NCBI RefSeq assembly: GCF_000429785.1
Contig: NZ_KE386951.1
Span: forward strand, 522,009-586,008
Source: Chitinibacter tainanensis DSM 15459
GTDB lineage: Bacteria > Pseudomonadota > Gammaproteobacteria > Burkholderiales > Chitinibacteraceae
Direction of reading: 5' to 3'
Length of the DNA: 64,000 nucleotides
Shown: positions 29,280 through 37,250 of the stretch, piece after piece
Numbering within the stretch: the first letter of the stretch is position 1
How the letters are laid out: each line of letters starts with the position of its first letter
Position numbers and translations under genes: made by a program
Notes under the pieces: generated by a model
Seen by the model: the letters and a program-made list of their open reading frames with translations, nothing else
Database searches by the model: none
What the model was told of the DNA's origin: nothing

Positions 29280-31129
29280 GTTTCTTCCTTGATTTCCAGC
29301 TCTTCGCTTGGCAACAGGATATTGTTGGTCGGCGCATCCGGCGGTACACCCAGCAAACGCAGGCTGCCCGCCACCACATTACTGAACACCGGCGCGGCCA
29401 CCAGACCGCCATAGCGCATTTCAAATGCCGGCTCGTCGATCATCACCGCCACAATCAGGCGTGGATTAGAAATCGGCGCCAAACCGACAAACGAACCCAC
29501 CCGTGCGGTGTCGGAATACACCCCATTCACCAGTTTTTTCGCCGTACCGGTTTTACCGCCCACGCGGTAGCCGACCACTTGGGCGCGGGTGGCGGTACCA
29601 CCCGGCAAGGTCACCATTTCCAGCATCTTGCGCACTTGTGCGGCCGTCTCGGCGCTAATGACCTGCTTGCCCGGCGCCGGGGCCACCAATTTGGTAAAGG
29701 TCACAGGGTGCACTTCGCCATTGCCAGCAAACATCTGGTACGCCCGTGCCATCTGCATCACGGTCACCGATACCCCGTAGCCATAAGACATGGTGGCCTG
29801 CTCGATGGGGCGCCAGGTTTTCCATGGCCGTACCCGGCCTGGCGATTCGCCCGGGAAGCCGGTATTGAGTTTTTCGCCAAAGCCCACGTCATGCAGGAAA
29901 TTCGACATCTCCTCGCGCTCCATCATCAGCGCCATTTTCACGGCGCCGACGTTGGATGATTTCTGGATGATCTGCTCGATGGTCATCGCGCCACCGGGGT
30001 GATCATCGCGAATGGTGGCCGGGCCAATGGTCATCCGCCCGCCATCGGTATTGAGCACGGTGGTAGGTTTGACCTTGCCGGCATTCAGTGCCATGGCCGC
30101 GGTCACGGCTTTCATGGTCGAGCCGGGCTCATACAGATCGGTGAGCGCGCGATTGCGCTTGTGGGCCGGGTCAATCCGGGCGCGGCTATTGGGGTTGTAA
30201 GACGGCGCATTGGCCATCGCCAGCACTTCGCCGGTGCGGGCATCCAGCACCACAATCGCGCCACCCACGGCCTTGCTGTTATCCACGGCATTTTTCAGCT
30301 CGCGATAGGCCAGATATTGAATCCGCCGGTCGATCGAAAGCTGAAGATTTTGCCCTTCCTGCGGCGGCACGATGGTAGAAACATCTTCAACGATGTAGCC
30401 GCGGCGATCGCGAATGACTGTGCGCGAGCCGGGTTTGCCGGCTAGCATGGCGTCTTTGGTCAGCTCAAAGCCTTCCTGGCCCTTGCTATCCAGATTGGTA
30501 AAGCCGACCACATGGGCCATCACTTCACCGGCCGGATAGTAGCGGCGGTATTCGGTTTGCGAATACACGCCCGGAATATTCAGCGCCAGCACCCGCTTGG
30601 CATCAGCCGGCGAAATATGCCGCTTCACCCACAGAAAATCGGGGCGAGTTTCCTTACCCTCTTTGTTTTTGCGGGTAACGGTGACTTTGCCCAGCAAGTC
30701 GTCGTAAGAGAGCCCCAAAAGGCCAGCCAGCGATTTGATCTCGGCACGTGACACTGGCACCTGATCATCATCACTTTCCTGCTTCCATTCTTTGTGGCGC
30801 GTTTCGCCTTCGGGCAAGACGCGCATATTGCGCGGGCTTAGCCAGATAGATTGCACCGGCGTCGAGATCGCCAATGGCTCGCCATTACGATCGGTGATCA
30901 TGCCGCGATTGGGCTCGAGTTTCAGCGTCCGGCGATAGCGTGCATCGCCCTGGTCCTGCAGAAACTCTTCATTCATGACCTGTAAATAAATACTGCGACC
31001 CAAGAGGGTCGCAAACAGGGCGAGCAGACAGGTGAGGACAAACCACACCCGCCAGCGTTCTAATTTGGGCTTGACCGCGTATTTGGGTTGGCGACGACCA
31101 CTGGTCATCAGACGGGCCTGTTTCATCAT
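29276..31129 (-). CDS. ftsI: Septal peptidoglycan transpeptidase FtsI (PBP3)
   Basis: Class B penicillin-binding protein of 617 residues: a cytoplasmic basic start, one membrane helix (about 28-46), a pedestal domain and a transpeptidase domain. The active-site motifs are STMK with Ser337 and Lys340, SSN at 391-393, and KTG at 526-528. It crosslinks septal wall together with FtsW. Residues 105-165 form a charged, lysine/glutamate-rich stretch within the pedestal. Both ends overlap neighbours (ftsL, murE) by 4 nt. Confidence 0.97.
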   Translation of the reverse strand: MMKQARLMTSGRRQPKYAVKPKLERWRVWFVLTCLLALFATLLGRSIYLQVMNEEFLQDQGDARYRRTLKLEPNRGMITDRNGEPLAISTPVQSIWLSPRNMRVLPEGETRHKEWKQESDDDQVPVSRAEIKSLAGLLGLSYDDLLGKVTVTRKNKEGKETRPDFLWVKRHISPADAKRVLALNIPGVYSQTEYRRYYPAGEVMAHVVGFTNLDSKGQEGFELTKDAMLAGKPGSRTVIRDRRGYIVEDVSTIVPPQEGQNLQLSIDRRIQYLAYRELKNAVDNSKAVGGAIVVLDARTGEVLAMANAPSYNPNSRARIDPAHKRNRALTDLYEPGSTMKAVTAAMALNAGKVKPTTVLNTDGGRMTIGPATIRDDHPGGAMTIEQIIQKSSNVGAVKMALMMEREEMSNFLHDVGFGEKLNTGFPGESPGRVRPWKTWRPIEQATMSYGYGVSVTVMQMARAYQMFAGNGEVHPVTFTKLVAPAPGKQVISAETAAQVRKMLEMVTLPGGTATRAQVVGYRVGGKTGTAKKLVNGVYSDTARVGSFVGLAPISNPRLIVAVMIDEPAFEMRYGGLVAAPVFSNVVAGSLRLLGVPPDAPTNNILLPSEELEIKEET

Positions 31130-31428
31130 GGCAAGTCCGACACCTGCGGTTTTTGGACTTGTTGCCCGTGTTCGAGAATCACTTGGGTGCGATTAGCCGG
31201 TGCCACCTGCATACTCAGGCGGTTTGCCGCTTCAGATTCAATCCGTGAATGCATCGCCCAGGTGCTTTGTTCCAGCTGCAGCTGGCCCCATTCAACATTC
31301 AGTTTGCGGGTTTGGGCATCTTGTTTTTGCAGCTCGATATACAACTTGCGCGCTTTATGCTGGCTGGTAATCACCCCCATCGCGCACACAATCAAGATAC
31401 TGAGCAAAAACAGATTCAAGCGGGTCAT
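31126..31428 (-). CDS. ftsL: Cell division protein FtsL
   Basis: A 100-residue bitopic protein: a membrane helix at about 3-21, then a periplasmic coiled-coil (about 25-75) with leucine spacing typical of FtsL. FtsL-type proteins pair with FtsB to activate FtsW-FtsI. Sequence is poorly conserved in this family, so position between rsmH and ftsI plus topology carries the call. It overlaps both neighbours by 4 nt. Confidence 0.92.
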   Translation of the reverse strand: MTRLNLFLLSILIVCAMGVITSQHKARKLYIELQKQDAQTRKLNVEWGQLQLEQSTWAMHSRIESEAANRLSMQVAPANRTQVILEHGQQVQKPQVSDLP

Positions 31429-32378
31429 CGCAGCTCCCCGCTGGTGCGCTCGGCAATGCGCAGAATCGCACTGCGCGCACGCGGGTTAGCGCTCACTTCC
31501 TCGACCGACGGCCGCACGGGCTTGCCCAAGACCTTCAGCGGCGCGGGCGCAATTTCGCTGGCCATCACCGGCAAACGGCTGGGCAGCTGATCAGCCGTGG
31601 CCTGATCCTGCATAAAGCGCTTCACGATCCGGTCTTCCAGCGAATGAAAGGCAATCACCGACAACCGACCGGCGGGCGCGAGCAAAGCCAGCGCCTGCGG
31701 CAGCGTTAGCGATAACTCCTCAAGCTCGCGATTGACGTAAATCCGTATAGCTTGGAAGGTACGCGTCGCCGGGTCCTGGCCCGGCTCACGGGTCCGGACT
31801 GCCGTTGCCAAGACCGCGGCAAGTTCGCCTGTTGTTGCAAAAGGTTGGACTGCCCTACGCGCAACAATCGCTGCTGCAACCTGCCTAGCAAACCGTTCTT
31901 CGCCATAATCTTTTACCACCTCTGCAATGTCTTTCTCATCGGCCGTATTCAACCAATCGGCCGCGGTTATACCCCGCGTGGTATCCATGCGCATATCAAG
32001 CGGAGCATCAAACCGGAAGCTAAACCCCCGGGCACCGTCATCCAGCTGTGGCGAGGAAACCCCCAAATCCATCAGCAGACCATCGATGCGGGAGACGCCC
32101 AGTTGCGCCAGCGAATCAGTCAGCGTGACGTAGCCCTCGTGCACGATGGTGAAACGCGGATCGCTAATCGTGGCCGCTTCGGCAATCGCATATGGATCTT
32201 TATCAAACGCAATCAGCCGGCCCGTCGGCCCCAAGCGCGACAAAATCAAACGCGAATGGCCACCACGACCAAATGTGCAATCGACATACACGCCATCCGG
32301 CTTGATCGCCAGTGCATCTACTGCCTCTTGCAGTAATACCGTGCGGTGCACGAAGTTTCCTGCCGCGCCTTCGCTCAC
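31425..32378 (-). CDS. rsmH: 16S rRNA (cytosine-1402-N4)-methyltransferase RsmH (MraW)
   Basis: Methyltransferase of 317 residues with the SAM site [14 protein letters not shown] near residue 33, the [13 protein letters not shown] start, [21 protein letters not shown] and [12 protein letters not shown] near the C-terminus. It modifies C1402 in the ribosomal P site. It overlaps mraZ and ftsL by 4 nt each. Confidence 0.97.
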   Translation of the reverse strand: MSEGAAGNFVHRTVLLQEAVDALAIKPDGVYVDCTFGRGGHSRLILSRLGPTGRLIAFDKDPYAIAEAATISDPRFTIVHEGYVTLTDSLAQLGVSRIDGLLMDLGVSSPQLDDGARGFSFRFDAPLDMRMDTTRGITAADWLNTADEKDIAEVVKDYGEERFARQVAAAIVARRAVQPFATTGELAAVLATAVRTREPGQDPATRTFQAIRIYVNRELEELSLTLPQALALLAPAGRLSVIAFHSLEDRIVKRFMQDQATADQLPSRLPVMASEIAPAPLKVLGKPVRPSVEEVSANPRARSAILRIAERTSGELR

Positions 32379-32812
32379 AGCACAATCCCTTGCATATTGC
32401 TTTCCAACTCATGCGGCGCCATGGCCATGACCTGATCGGTCACGGCATTCCATTTCGCCTCATCCCACAACTCAAATTTGCTACCCATTCCCACCAACAC
32501 CACGCTTTTATCCAGCTGAGCGCGTTGCCGTAATGTGGGCGGAATCAACACCCGTCCAGCCGCATCCATATCCAGCTCTTCCGCATGACCGACAATCAAA
32601 CGGCGAATTGGCATATGCACGCCTGAGAGTTGATTGAGCTGATCCCGCACTGGAATCCAGTCCGGCTCCGGATAAATCAGCAAGCAACCTGCCGGCTCGA
32701 TGGTGATCACCAGTTTGCCCTGAGCCCGCGACAACAGGGCGTCACGGTGCTTAGCCGGAATGGCCAACCGCCCTTTGCTGTCGAGGTTTAAAGACGAAAC
32801 ACCACCAAACAT
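32375..32812 (-). CDS. mraZ: Transcriptional regulator MraZ
   Basis: An AbrB-like, double SpoVT-fold protein of 145 residues. The two halves carry the repeated pattern [15 protein letters not shown] (9-23) and [15 protein letters not shown] in the second half. In E. coli and Mycoplasma MraZ represses or modulates its own cluster by binding repeated TGGG-type boxes, and such boxes are present just upstream here. I chose ATG 32812 because it gives the canonical [11 protein letters not shown] start; the frame runs open to a GTG at 32854 over the leader. Confidence 0.95.
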   Translation of the reverse strand: MFGGVSSLNLDSKGRLAIPAKHRDALLSRAQGKLVITIEPAGCLLIYPEPDWIPVRDQLNQLSGVHMPIRRLIVGHAEELDMDAAGRVLIPPTLRQRAQLDKSVVLVGMGSKFELWDEAKWNAVTDQVMAMAPHELESNMQGIVL

Positions 32813-32900
32813 GAACAAATAGCCTTGCGCAATGTGCCCGGAATTGATCACCACTCGGAGTGACTAAGCGTGCGTTTTCTGCCCGAAAAATGCACTTTTA

Positions 32901-32952
32901 CCCACTTTCTCCCACTGCGCCCCACTATAGAGGAAAAAAAAACCCGACACAA
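32901..32952 (-). promoter_or_regulatory. dcw-cluster promoter with three MraZ-box repeats
   Basis: On the minus strand GTGGG occurs three times with exactly 10-nt periodicity (32925-32921, 32915-32911, 32905-32901), the arrangement described for MraZ operators. A candidate promoter, TTGTGT (32952-32947), 17-nt spacer, TATAGT (32929-32924), overlaps the first repeat. The predicted start near 32917 lies among the repeats. The site is about 90 nt from the mraZ ATG. Autoregulation by MraZ is a strong inference. Confidence 0.8.
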
Positions 32953-32970
32953 GTTGCGTCGGGCGTTTTT
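32932..32970. terminator. Bidirectional terminator upstream of the dcw promoter
   Basis: Stem CCCGAC/GTCGGG (32943-32948 and 32958-32963) with a 9-nt loop, flanked by eleven A on one side and CG plus five T on the other. It can end leftward transcripts from the minus gene at 33324 and rightward ones. The loop contains the -35 of the dcw promoter. Bases 32971-33145 hold no gene that I can support and are notably AT-rich. Confidence 0.65.
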
Positions 32971-33145
32971 CTGTTTTGATACAATGATTTAGACTTAATT
33001 TTTAGAAAAAATCATTTCATATCAAATCAATAAGAAACATTCAAAAGTTAAAGTATTACTTTAAGTAAGTTCCTGTCTTCTGACCAAGCTTACCAAAAAC
33101 CGCCTCGTTTTCCCTTATTCTTACATTTTGGACGCACTTTCCCCG

Positions 33146-33316
33146 ATGAACGGTCGCCTTTTCTCGCTCTTGCTGCTCGGTTTAATTGTGCTAATGGTGT
33201 GGCGTCACTTCGTCCGCCCCAACCGCGCGGCCATTCGGCACACCGCCCGCACCAGTGCCATCGTGCTGTTAGTGGCTGCCACCCTCGGGCTGGGCTGGCA
33301 CTTCTGGTCGCACTAA
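33146..33316 (+). CDS. Small two-helix membrane protein, unknown
   Basis: A 56-residue protein with two hydrophobic helices (about 5-20 and 34-51) separated by a basic linker (RHFVRPNRAAIRHTAR). The ATG at 33146 is preferred over a TTG at 33128. The ribosome binding site is weak. It lies divergently from the dcw promoter in an AT-rich gap and is itself GC-rich like a real gene. Not recognised; it could be a conserved small membrane protein of the group or a chance open frame. Confidence 0.5.
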   Translation: MNGRLFSLLLLGLIVLMVWRHFVRPNRAAIRHTARTSAIVLLVAATLGLGWHFWSH

Positions 33317-33323
33317 GCCGGAG

Positions 33324-33632
33324 TCAGATTTTACAGGGTATAAAGGCCCATTGCGGACGATCGGTAAGCCGCCGCCCCTGCCGCCGCCGCTCTTCGGTGC
33401 GGGTATCGAGCGGAGTTGCGCCACGCTGTTGGCGGCGCTCAATCTGCCGGCGCTCGCCGGCACGCCGCTCAATGCCGTTCCAACCACCGGAACTGGGCAA
33501 CAGCTCGCCCACCGCTGCGCCGCTTAAATCATCGGGGGGCAATGGCTGGTCATGAGGATGCAAATCGGCATACTTCTTAACTGACATGTCAGAGAAAAAG
33601 CGATTTCGCACATAGGCAGAGGTTAGCTTCAT
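33324..33632 (-). CDS. Hypothetical protein with arginine-rich ERR repeats
   Basis: About 102 residues, soluble. The C-terminal half is strongly basic with repeated ERR patterns: IERRAGERRQIERRQQRG, then EERRRQGRRLTDR. The N-terminal half is acidic and proline-rich (DLHPHDQPLPPDD). The start is uncertain: ATG at 33632 or 33587, neither with a good ribosome binding site. The repeat suggests nucleic acid or acidic-partner binding, which is speculation. It is convergent with the small gene at 33146. Confidence 0.55.
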   Translation of the reverse strand: MKLTSAYVRNRFFSDMSVKKYADLHPHDQPLPPDDLSGAAVGELLPSSGGWNGIERRAGERRQIERRQQRGATPLDTRTEERRRQGRRLTDRPQWAFIPCKI

Positions 33633-33710
33633 GTAAATTATCAAATCAATTCAAGCACTTAGCCAATTATCGGCAAAATACGCATTTTCTTGAAGTGATG
33701 AAGCTTACAA

Positions 33711-33734
33711 AACAAAGGGAGCCCGCGGGCTCCC
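33711..33734 (-). terminator. Intrinsic terminator of rpoH
   Basis: The perfect palindrome GGGAGCCCGCGGGCTCCC at 33717-33734 is followed on the minus strand by TTTGTTTT, about 45 nt after the rpoH stop. Confidence 0.85.
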
Positions 33735-33777
33735 TAGTTACACCATCGGCCGGACGGCCAATCGATTCAAATGCGGT

Positions 33778-34635
33778 TTATACCGTTGCGGGCAACAAAG
33801 CCTGCTTCATTTTTTGCAGCGCTTTGGCTTCAATCTGGCGAATTCGCTCGGCCGAGACTTTAAATTCAGCCGCCAAATCATGCAGCGTAGAGGATTCGCC
33901 CTCATCGGTGAGCCAGCGCGCCTCGATAATCCGGCGGCTACGCTCATCCAGGGTATCCAGTGCGGCGCTAATGCCGGTCGATTGCAGGCAATCCATATGC
34001 TGGCGCGCCAGCACCGCAGTCGGCTCGCTGTGATGATCGGCCAGCCAGTCGATCGGCGCAAAACCTTCGTCATCGCCTTCATCGGCGACCAGCGCGACAT
34101 CTTGCCCGCTCATGCGGGTTTCCATCTCAAGCACTTCTTCGGGCTTCACACCCAAATCGTCAGCGATTTCCTGCGCTTGCTTGTGCGTTAGCGCGGCAAA
34201 GCTGCTTTTCATCGAGCGCAGATTAAAAAACAATTTGCGCTGGGCTTTCGTGGTCGCTACCCGCACCAGACGCCAGTTGCGCAAGATGTATTCGTGAATC
34301 TCGGCTTTGATCCAGTGCACGGCAAAAGAGTACAGGCGCACGCCACGGCTGGGCTCGAAGCGTTTCACGGCTTTCATCAAGCCAATATTGCCTTCCTGAA
34401 TCAGATCGGCTTGCGGCAGGCCATAACCGCTATAACCGCGGGCAATCGATACCACCACGCGCAAGTGCGAGAGCACGAGCTGGCGGGCGGCCTCGAGGTC
34501 ATTTTGCTCTTGATGGCGGCTAGCCAGATCGTATTCTTCTTCCGGCGTGAGCATCGGAAATGCGTTAACACGCTGAACATAGCGCTCGATACTATCGCCG
34601 ACCGCTAGAGTCGGTAGCGCCAGGGCTGTGCTCAT
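33778..34635 (-). CDS. rpoH: Heat-shock sigma factor RpoH (sigma-32)
   Basis: Sigma-70 family factor of 285 residues. Region 2 includes LIQEGNIGLMKAVKRFEPSRGVRLYSFAVHWIKAEI (79-113). The RpoH box QRKLFFNLR lies at 132-140. Region 4 is the helix-turn-helix LHDLAAEFKVSAERIRQIEAKAL near the end. It directs transcription of chaperone and protease genes after heat stress. CAGGAG precedes the ATG. A perfect CIRCE operator sits 41 nt upstream, so HrcA probably represses rpoH itself. Confidence 0.97.
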   Translation of the reverse strand: MSTALALPTLAVGDSIERYVQRVNAFPMLTPEEEYDLASRHQEQNDLEAARQLVLSHLRVVVSIARGYSGYGLPQADLIQEGNIGLMKAVKRFEPSRGVRLYSFAVHWIKAEIHEYILRNWRLVRVATTKAQRKLFFNLRSMKSSFAALTHKQAQEIADDLGVKPEEVLEMETRMSGQDVALVADEGDDEGFAPIDWLADHHSEPTAVLARQHMDCLQSTGISAALDTLDERSRRIIEARWLTDEGESSTLHDLAAEFKVSAERIRQIEAKALQKMKQALLPATV

Positions 34636-34675
34636 GGTTAGATCTCCTGATGAAATTCATTCGCTTACTGCAATA

Positions 34676-34702
34676 TTAGCACTCATACCATGGGAGTGCT
34701 AA
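34676..34702. promoter_or_regulatory. CIRCE operator (HrcA site) upstream of rpoH
   Basis: TTAGCACTC, nine-base spacer, GAGTGCTAA: a perfect match to the CIRCE consensus. Only rpoH lies downstream, on the minus strand. A weak candidate promoter overlaps it on that strand: TTGCAC (34710-34705), 17 nt, TATGAG (34687-34682). Confidence 0.92.
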
Positions 34703-34959
34703 TGGTGCAAGAAGTTCACTGATTCAATCACATGCCCGCTTAGCATGCACGGTAATTATTACTATCTGATTGATAGCTTGCGCCAATCGGGATGGCTGGG
34801 GCGGGAATTAAGCCTAACGGTCATGGGCTCATTGCGCTAGCGTCCAGCCCACAGCTCACTGAAGCAACCCGAGCGCAGCAAGTCCGAACAACTAAGCACA
34901 GGGCATTGCTCTACAAGCCTTTAAATAAAAGAGCTAGAAGGAAATACCCCAGGGCCAAT
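34703..34959. other. Intergenic region between rpoH regulatory site and sbtB
   Basis: Between the CIRCE site and the end of the sbtB gene I see no open reading frame with credible coding features, no tRNA and no strong terminator. It carries some GC-rich stretches but nothing that I can name. Confidence 0.5.
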
Positions 34960-35265
34960 TTAGAACTTATCCGCGCGCAGCACGCGCACCTCAGACAGCC
35001 ACTGCACCAGCGCATAGTGCTGGCCGTATTCCAGCTGGATTTCCTCGGCCAAAGCTTCGGCCGTGGCGGTACTGGCGATCAGCTCGATCTGGATATTTTC
35101 GTTAGCATCAAAGCTGCCGCGCTTTTCGCCGTGAGCGCCCTTGCCGCGGGCCGCTACGATGGTCCAGCCGCGAATTTTGCGCGCCTCGAATAATTCAACC
35201 AGATCATTTTCCAGCAGCGCTTCGGTCACGATGGTCAGCATGGATTTGGAATGAAACTGCATCAT
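34960..35265 (-). CDS. PII-like regulatory protein SbtB-type (SbtA partner)
   Basis: A 101-residue ferredoxin-fold protein with PII-like features: the strand MLTIVTEALLENDLVELFEARKIRGWTIV, then a glycine-rich T-loop region GKGAHGEKRGSF (42-53) and a second beta-alpha-beta unit. It directly follows the SbtA-type transporter gene with a 6-nt gap and an AAGGAG overlapping the transporter's end. In cyanobacteria SbtB binds adenyl nucleotides and gates SbtA; the same is inferred here. The C-terminus ends RVLRADKF and lacks the Cys-containing loop seen in some cyanobacterial SbtB. Tandem ATGs at 35265 and 35262. Confidence 0.8.
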   Translation of the reverse strand: MMQFHSKSMLTIVTEALLENDLVELFEARKIRGWTIVAARGKGAHGEKRGSFDANENIQIELIASTATAEALAEEIQLEYGQHYALVQWLSEVRVLRADKF

Positions 35266-35271
35266 GACTCC

Positions 35272-36216
35272 TTAGGCTACCCAATGGGCAAATTGGTAAT
35301 AGAGCGGAACGCCGATCAATAAATTAAATGGAAAGGTAATCCCCAGCGCCGCGCCCAGCGACAGCGCCGGGTTGGCCTGCGGCACGGCCATCCGCATGGC
35401 GGCTGGCGCGGCAATATAACTGGCCGATGCGGCCAACAGCGCCAGCAGGGTTACGCCGCCCACCGACAAGCCCAGCAAATGCCCCACGCCAATGCCGATC
35501 CAGCTCAGGCACAGCGGCAAGCCAATCCCCGCCAGCAGGATAAACCAGCCTTGCTGGCGCAGCGCGCCAAATTTCCCTGCCACCACCAGGCCCATCTCAA
35601 GCAAGAACAAGGTCAGCACGGGCTTGAATAAATCCAGATACAGCCGATCCAGCGGCTTAATGCCTTCTGGGCCAGCCAAAAGGCCAATCAGCAAGCCGCC
35701 CATCAGCAGCACAATGCTCTTGCCCAGCAGTACTTCATGCAGCAATTTACCCCAGCCGTGGCCACTACCTTTACCGGCCTGATTCGCACCCTGCCGCGCC
35801 AGAATCACCCCAACGATCAGCGCCGGCATTTCCAGCAAGACCAGAAACAGCGTGGTTTGTGATTCGTGACTCACCCCCAGCCGCGAGAGATAGGCCACGC
35901 CCACGGCATAGGTCACCACCGATACCGAGCCATAATGGGCCGACATACTGGCGGCATCCACCTGACTAAATTTCAGCCGCAATACCGGGTACACCAAGAG
36001 CGGAATCACAAACCCCATCGCCAGCACCAGCAAAGCCTGCGGCAGCACTTGCAAAAAGGGCTGTTTTGCGAGCTCCAGCCCGCCTTTAATCCCGATGGCC
36101 AGCAGTAGAAACACCGACAAGGTGTCGTACAGCGCGCTGGGCAGCTTTAAATCGGACTTCGCCAAGCCGGCCAACAGGCCGAGCAGGAAAAAGAGCACTA
36201 CCGGATCCATCTGCAT
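35272..36216 (-). CDS. SbtA-family sodium-dependent bicarbonate transporter (DUF897)
   Basis: Polytopic inner-membrane protein of 314 residues with about ten helices in two repeats. SbtA-like segments are FFLLGLLAGLAKSDLKLP at the N-terminus, SAHYGSVSVVTYAVGVAYL, LVLLEMPALIVG and the second-half SASYIAAPAAMRMAVPQANPALSLG with ALGITFPFN. A cytoplasmic linker (about 144-160) lies between the halves. Presumed substrate is bicarbonate with sodium, though other anions cannot be excluded. It is paired with the PII-like gene. Confidence 0.88.
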   Translation of the reverse strand: MQMDPVVLFFLLGLLAGLAKSDLKLPSALYDTLSVFLLLAIGIKGGLELAKQPFLQVLPQALLVLAMGFVIPLLVYPVLRLKFSQVDAASMSAHYGSVSVVTYAVGVAYLSRLGVSHESQTTLFLVLLEMPALIVGVILARQGANQAGKGSGHGWGKLLHEVLLGKSIVLLMGGLLIGLLAGPEGIKPLDRLYLDLFKPVLTLFLLEMGLVVAGKFGALRQQGWFILLAGIGLPLCLSWIGIGVGHLLGLSVGGVTLLALLAASASYIAAPAAMRMAVPQANPALSLGAALGITFPFNLLIGVPLYYQFAHWVA

Positions 36217-36409
36217 GTAGATTTATTTCACCTTTTTTAGATATGGGTGCGAATTTACTACATTTCACCCCAAGAAAAAACGCCTAAAAACAATGTGGTT
36301 TTGTTTGAAGCTACGTAGTAAAAATACATTTCATGCCAAATGAATGCCGCATGGAACCTTTCCCAGCCTGCGCTCTCCAAGTTGCGATTTTTCTACTGCA
36401 GACCACCCG

Positions 36410-37162
36410 ATGAGCGATTGGCTAACCCTACTGCTGCAACAGGCCCAAGATTACGCCTTGGTTTTACTTTTTGTACTGGTGTTGGCCGAGTCCACCGCCA
36501 TTCTAGGTCTGCTGATCCCAGGCACGGTGCTAATGCTGGCCATGGGCGCGATGATCGGTCAGGGCAAAATGGATTTCTGGGCCGCCTGCGCGGTGGGTTT
36601 CGTGGCCGCCCTGATTGGCGACGGGGTGTCGTACTGGTTGGGCTATCGCCACCGGCAGTGGCTGCAGCGGCTACCGATCTTGCAACAGCAGCGCAAGCTG
36701 CTGGTGCAGGCCAAAATGGTGTTGCGCCAACATGGCCCGGTGGGGATTTTTGCCGGACGCTTTATCGGACCCACCCGCCCAGTGCTGCCGCTGGTGGCCG
36801 GCATGCTAGCCATGCCGCGTCGACGCTTTGCCCCGGCGTGCGTGGTGGCCTGCCTGCTGTGGACACCTGCATTTCTATTGCCGGGGATTCTGGCGGGCGC
36901 CAGTGTTGGGCTGGCCGAACAAGGGGTACTGGGCTTTCCAGCGCTCCTCACGGCAGCTTTGTGCGCCGTGGCGCTGGCCATTTGGCTGAACTGGCAAAGC
37001 GGGCTGCAGCTTTGGCAGCACGGCCGCTGGCAAGCGCTGCCCCGCCACCTGCGCTGGGGCACGCCGAGTAGCGGCTTGGCGGTGATCGGCTTAGGCTGGC
37101 TGCTGCTCACTCACCCGCAGGCCGGCCCCTACGGCGCGCGGCTGTGGGCAGTAATGAGCTAA
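36410..37162 (+). CDS. DedA/SNARE-associated (VTT-domain) membrane protein
   Basis: A 250-residue membrane protein. The VTT core is clear: AESTAILGLLIPGTVLML, then GDGVSYWLGY and FAGRFIGPTRPVLPLVAGM, followed by two more hydrophobic segments. DedA proteins are thought to scramble or recycle lipid carriers such as undecaprenyl phosphate. ATG 36410 is preferred since the longer frame gives a non-hydrophobic, unrelated extension. A long hairpin follows, shared with the convergent TPR gene. Confidence 0.85.
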   Translation: MSDWLTLLLQQAQDYALVLLFVLVLAESTAILGLLIPGTVLMLAMGAMIGQGKMDFWAACAVGFVAALIGDGVSYWLGYRHRQWLQRLPILQQQRKLLVQAKMVLRQHGPVGIFAGRFIGPTRPVLPLVAGMLAMPRRRFAPACVVACLLWTPAFLLPGILAGASVGLAEQGVLGFPALLTAALCAVALAIWLNWQSGLQLWQHGRWQALPRHLRWGTPSSGLAVIGLGWLLLTHPQAGPYGARLWAVMS

Positions 37163-37166
37163 CAAC

Positions 37167-37221
37167 AAGGGGTATTTTCCTGCGAGCCATGGTTTATATG
37201 GCCCACAATAAAATACCCCTT
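37167..37221. terminator. Long bidirectional hairpin between dedA-like and TPR genes
   Basis: Perfect 12-bp arms AAGGGGTATTTT (37167-37178) and AAAATACCCCTT (37210-37221). The 31-nt interior contains a second short inverted pair (GCCAT/ATGGC). It lies exactly between two converging genes and probably terminates both. Confidence 0.7.
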
Positions 37222-37250
37222 TATCAAATCAAAAACGCACCCGCTTGCGC

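Noticed and set aside
36254-36322. Inverted pair TTTACTAC/GTAGTAAA between the SbtA-type and DedA-type genes
   Set aside because: Only 8 bp with a 53-bp spacer; too short and too far apart to claim an operator.
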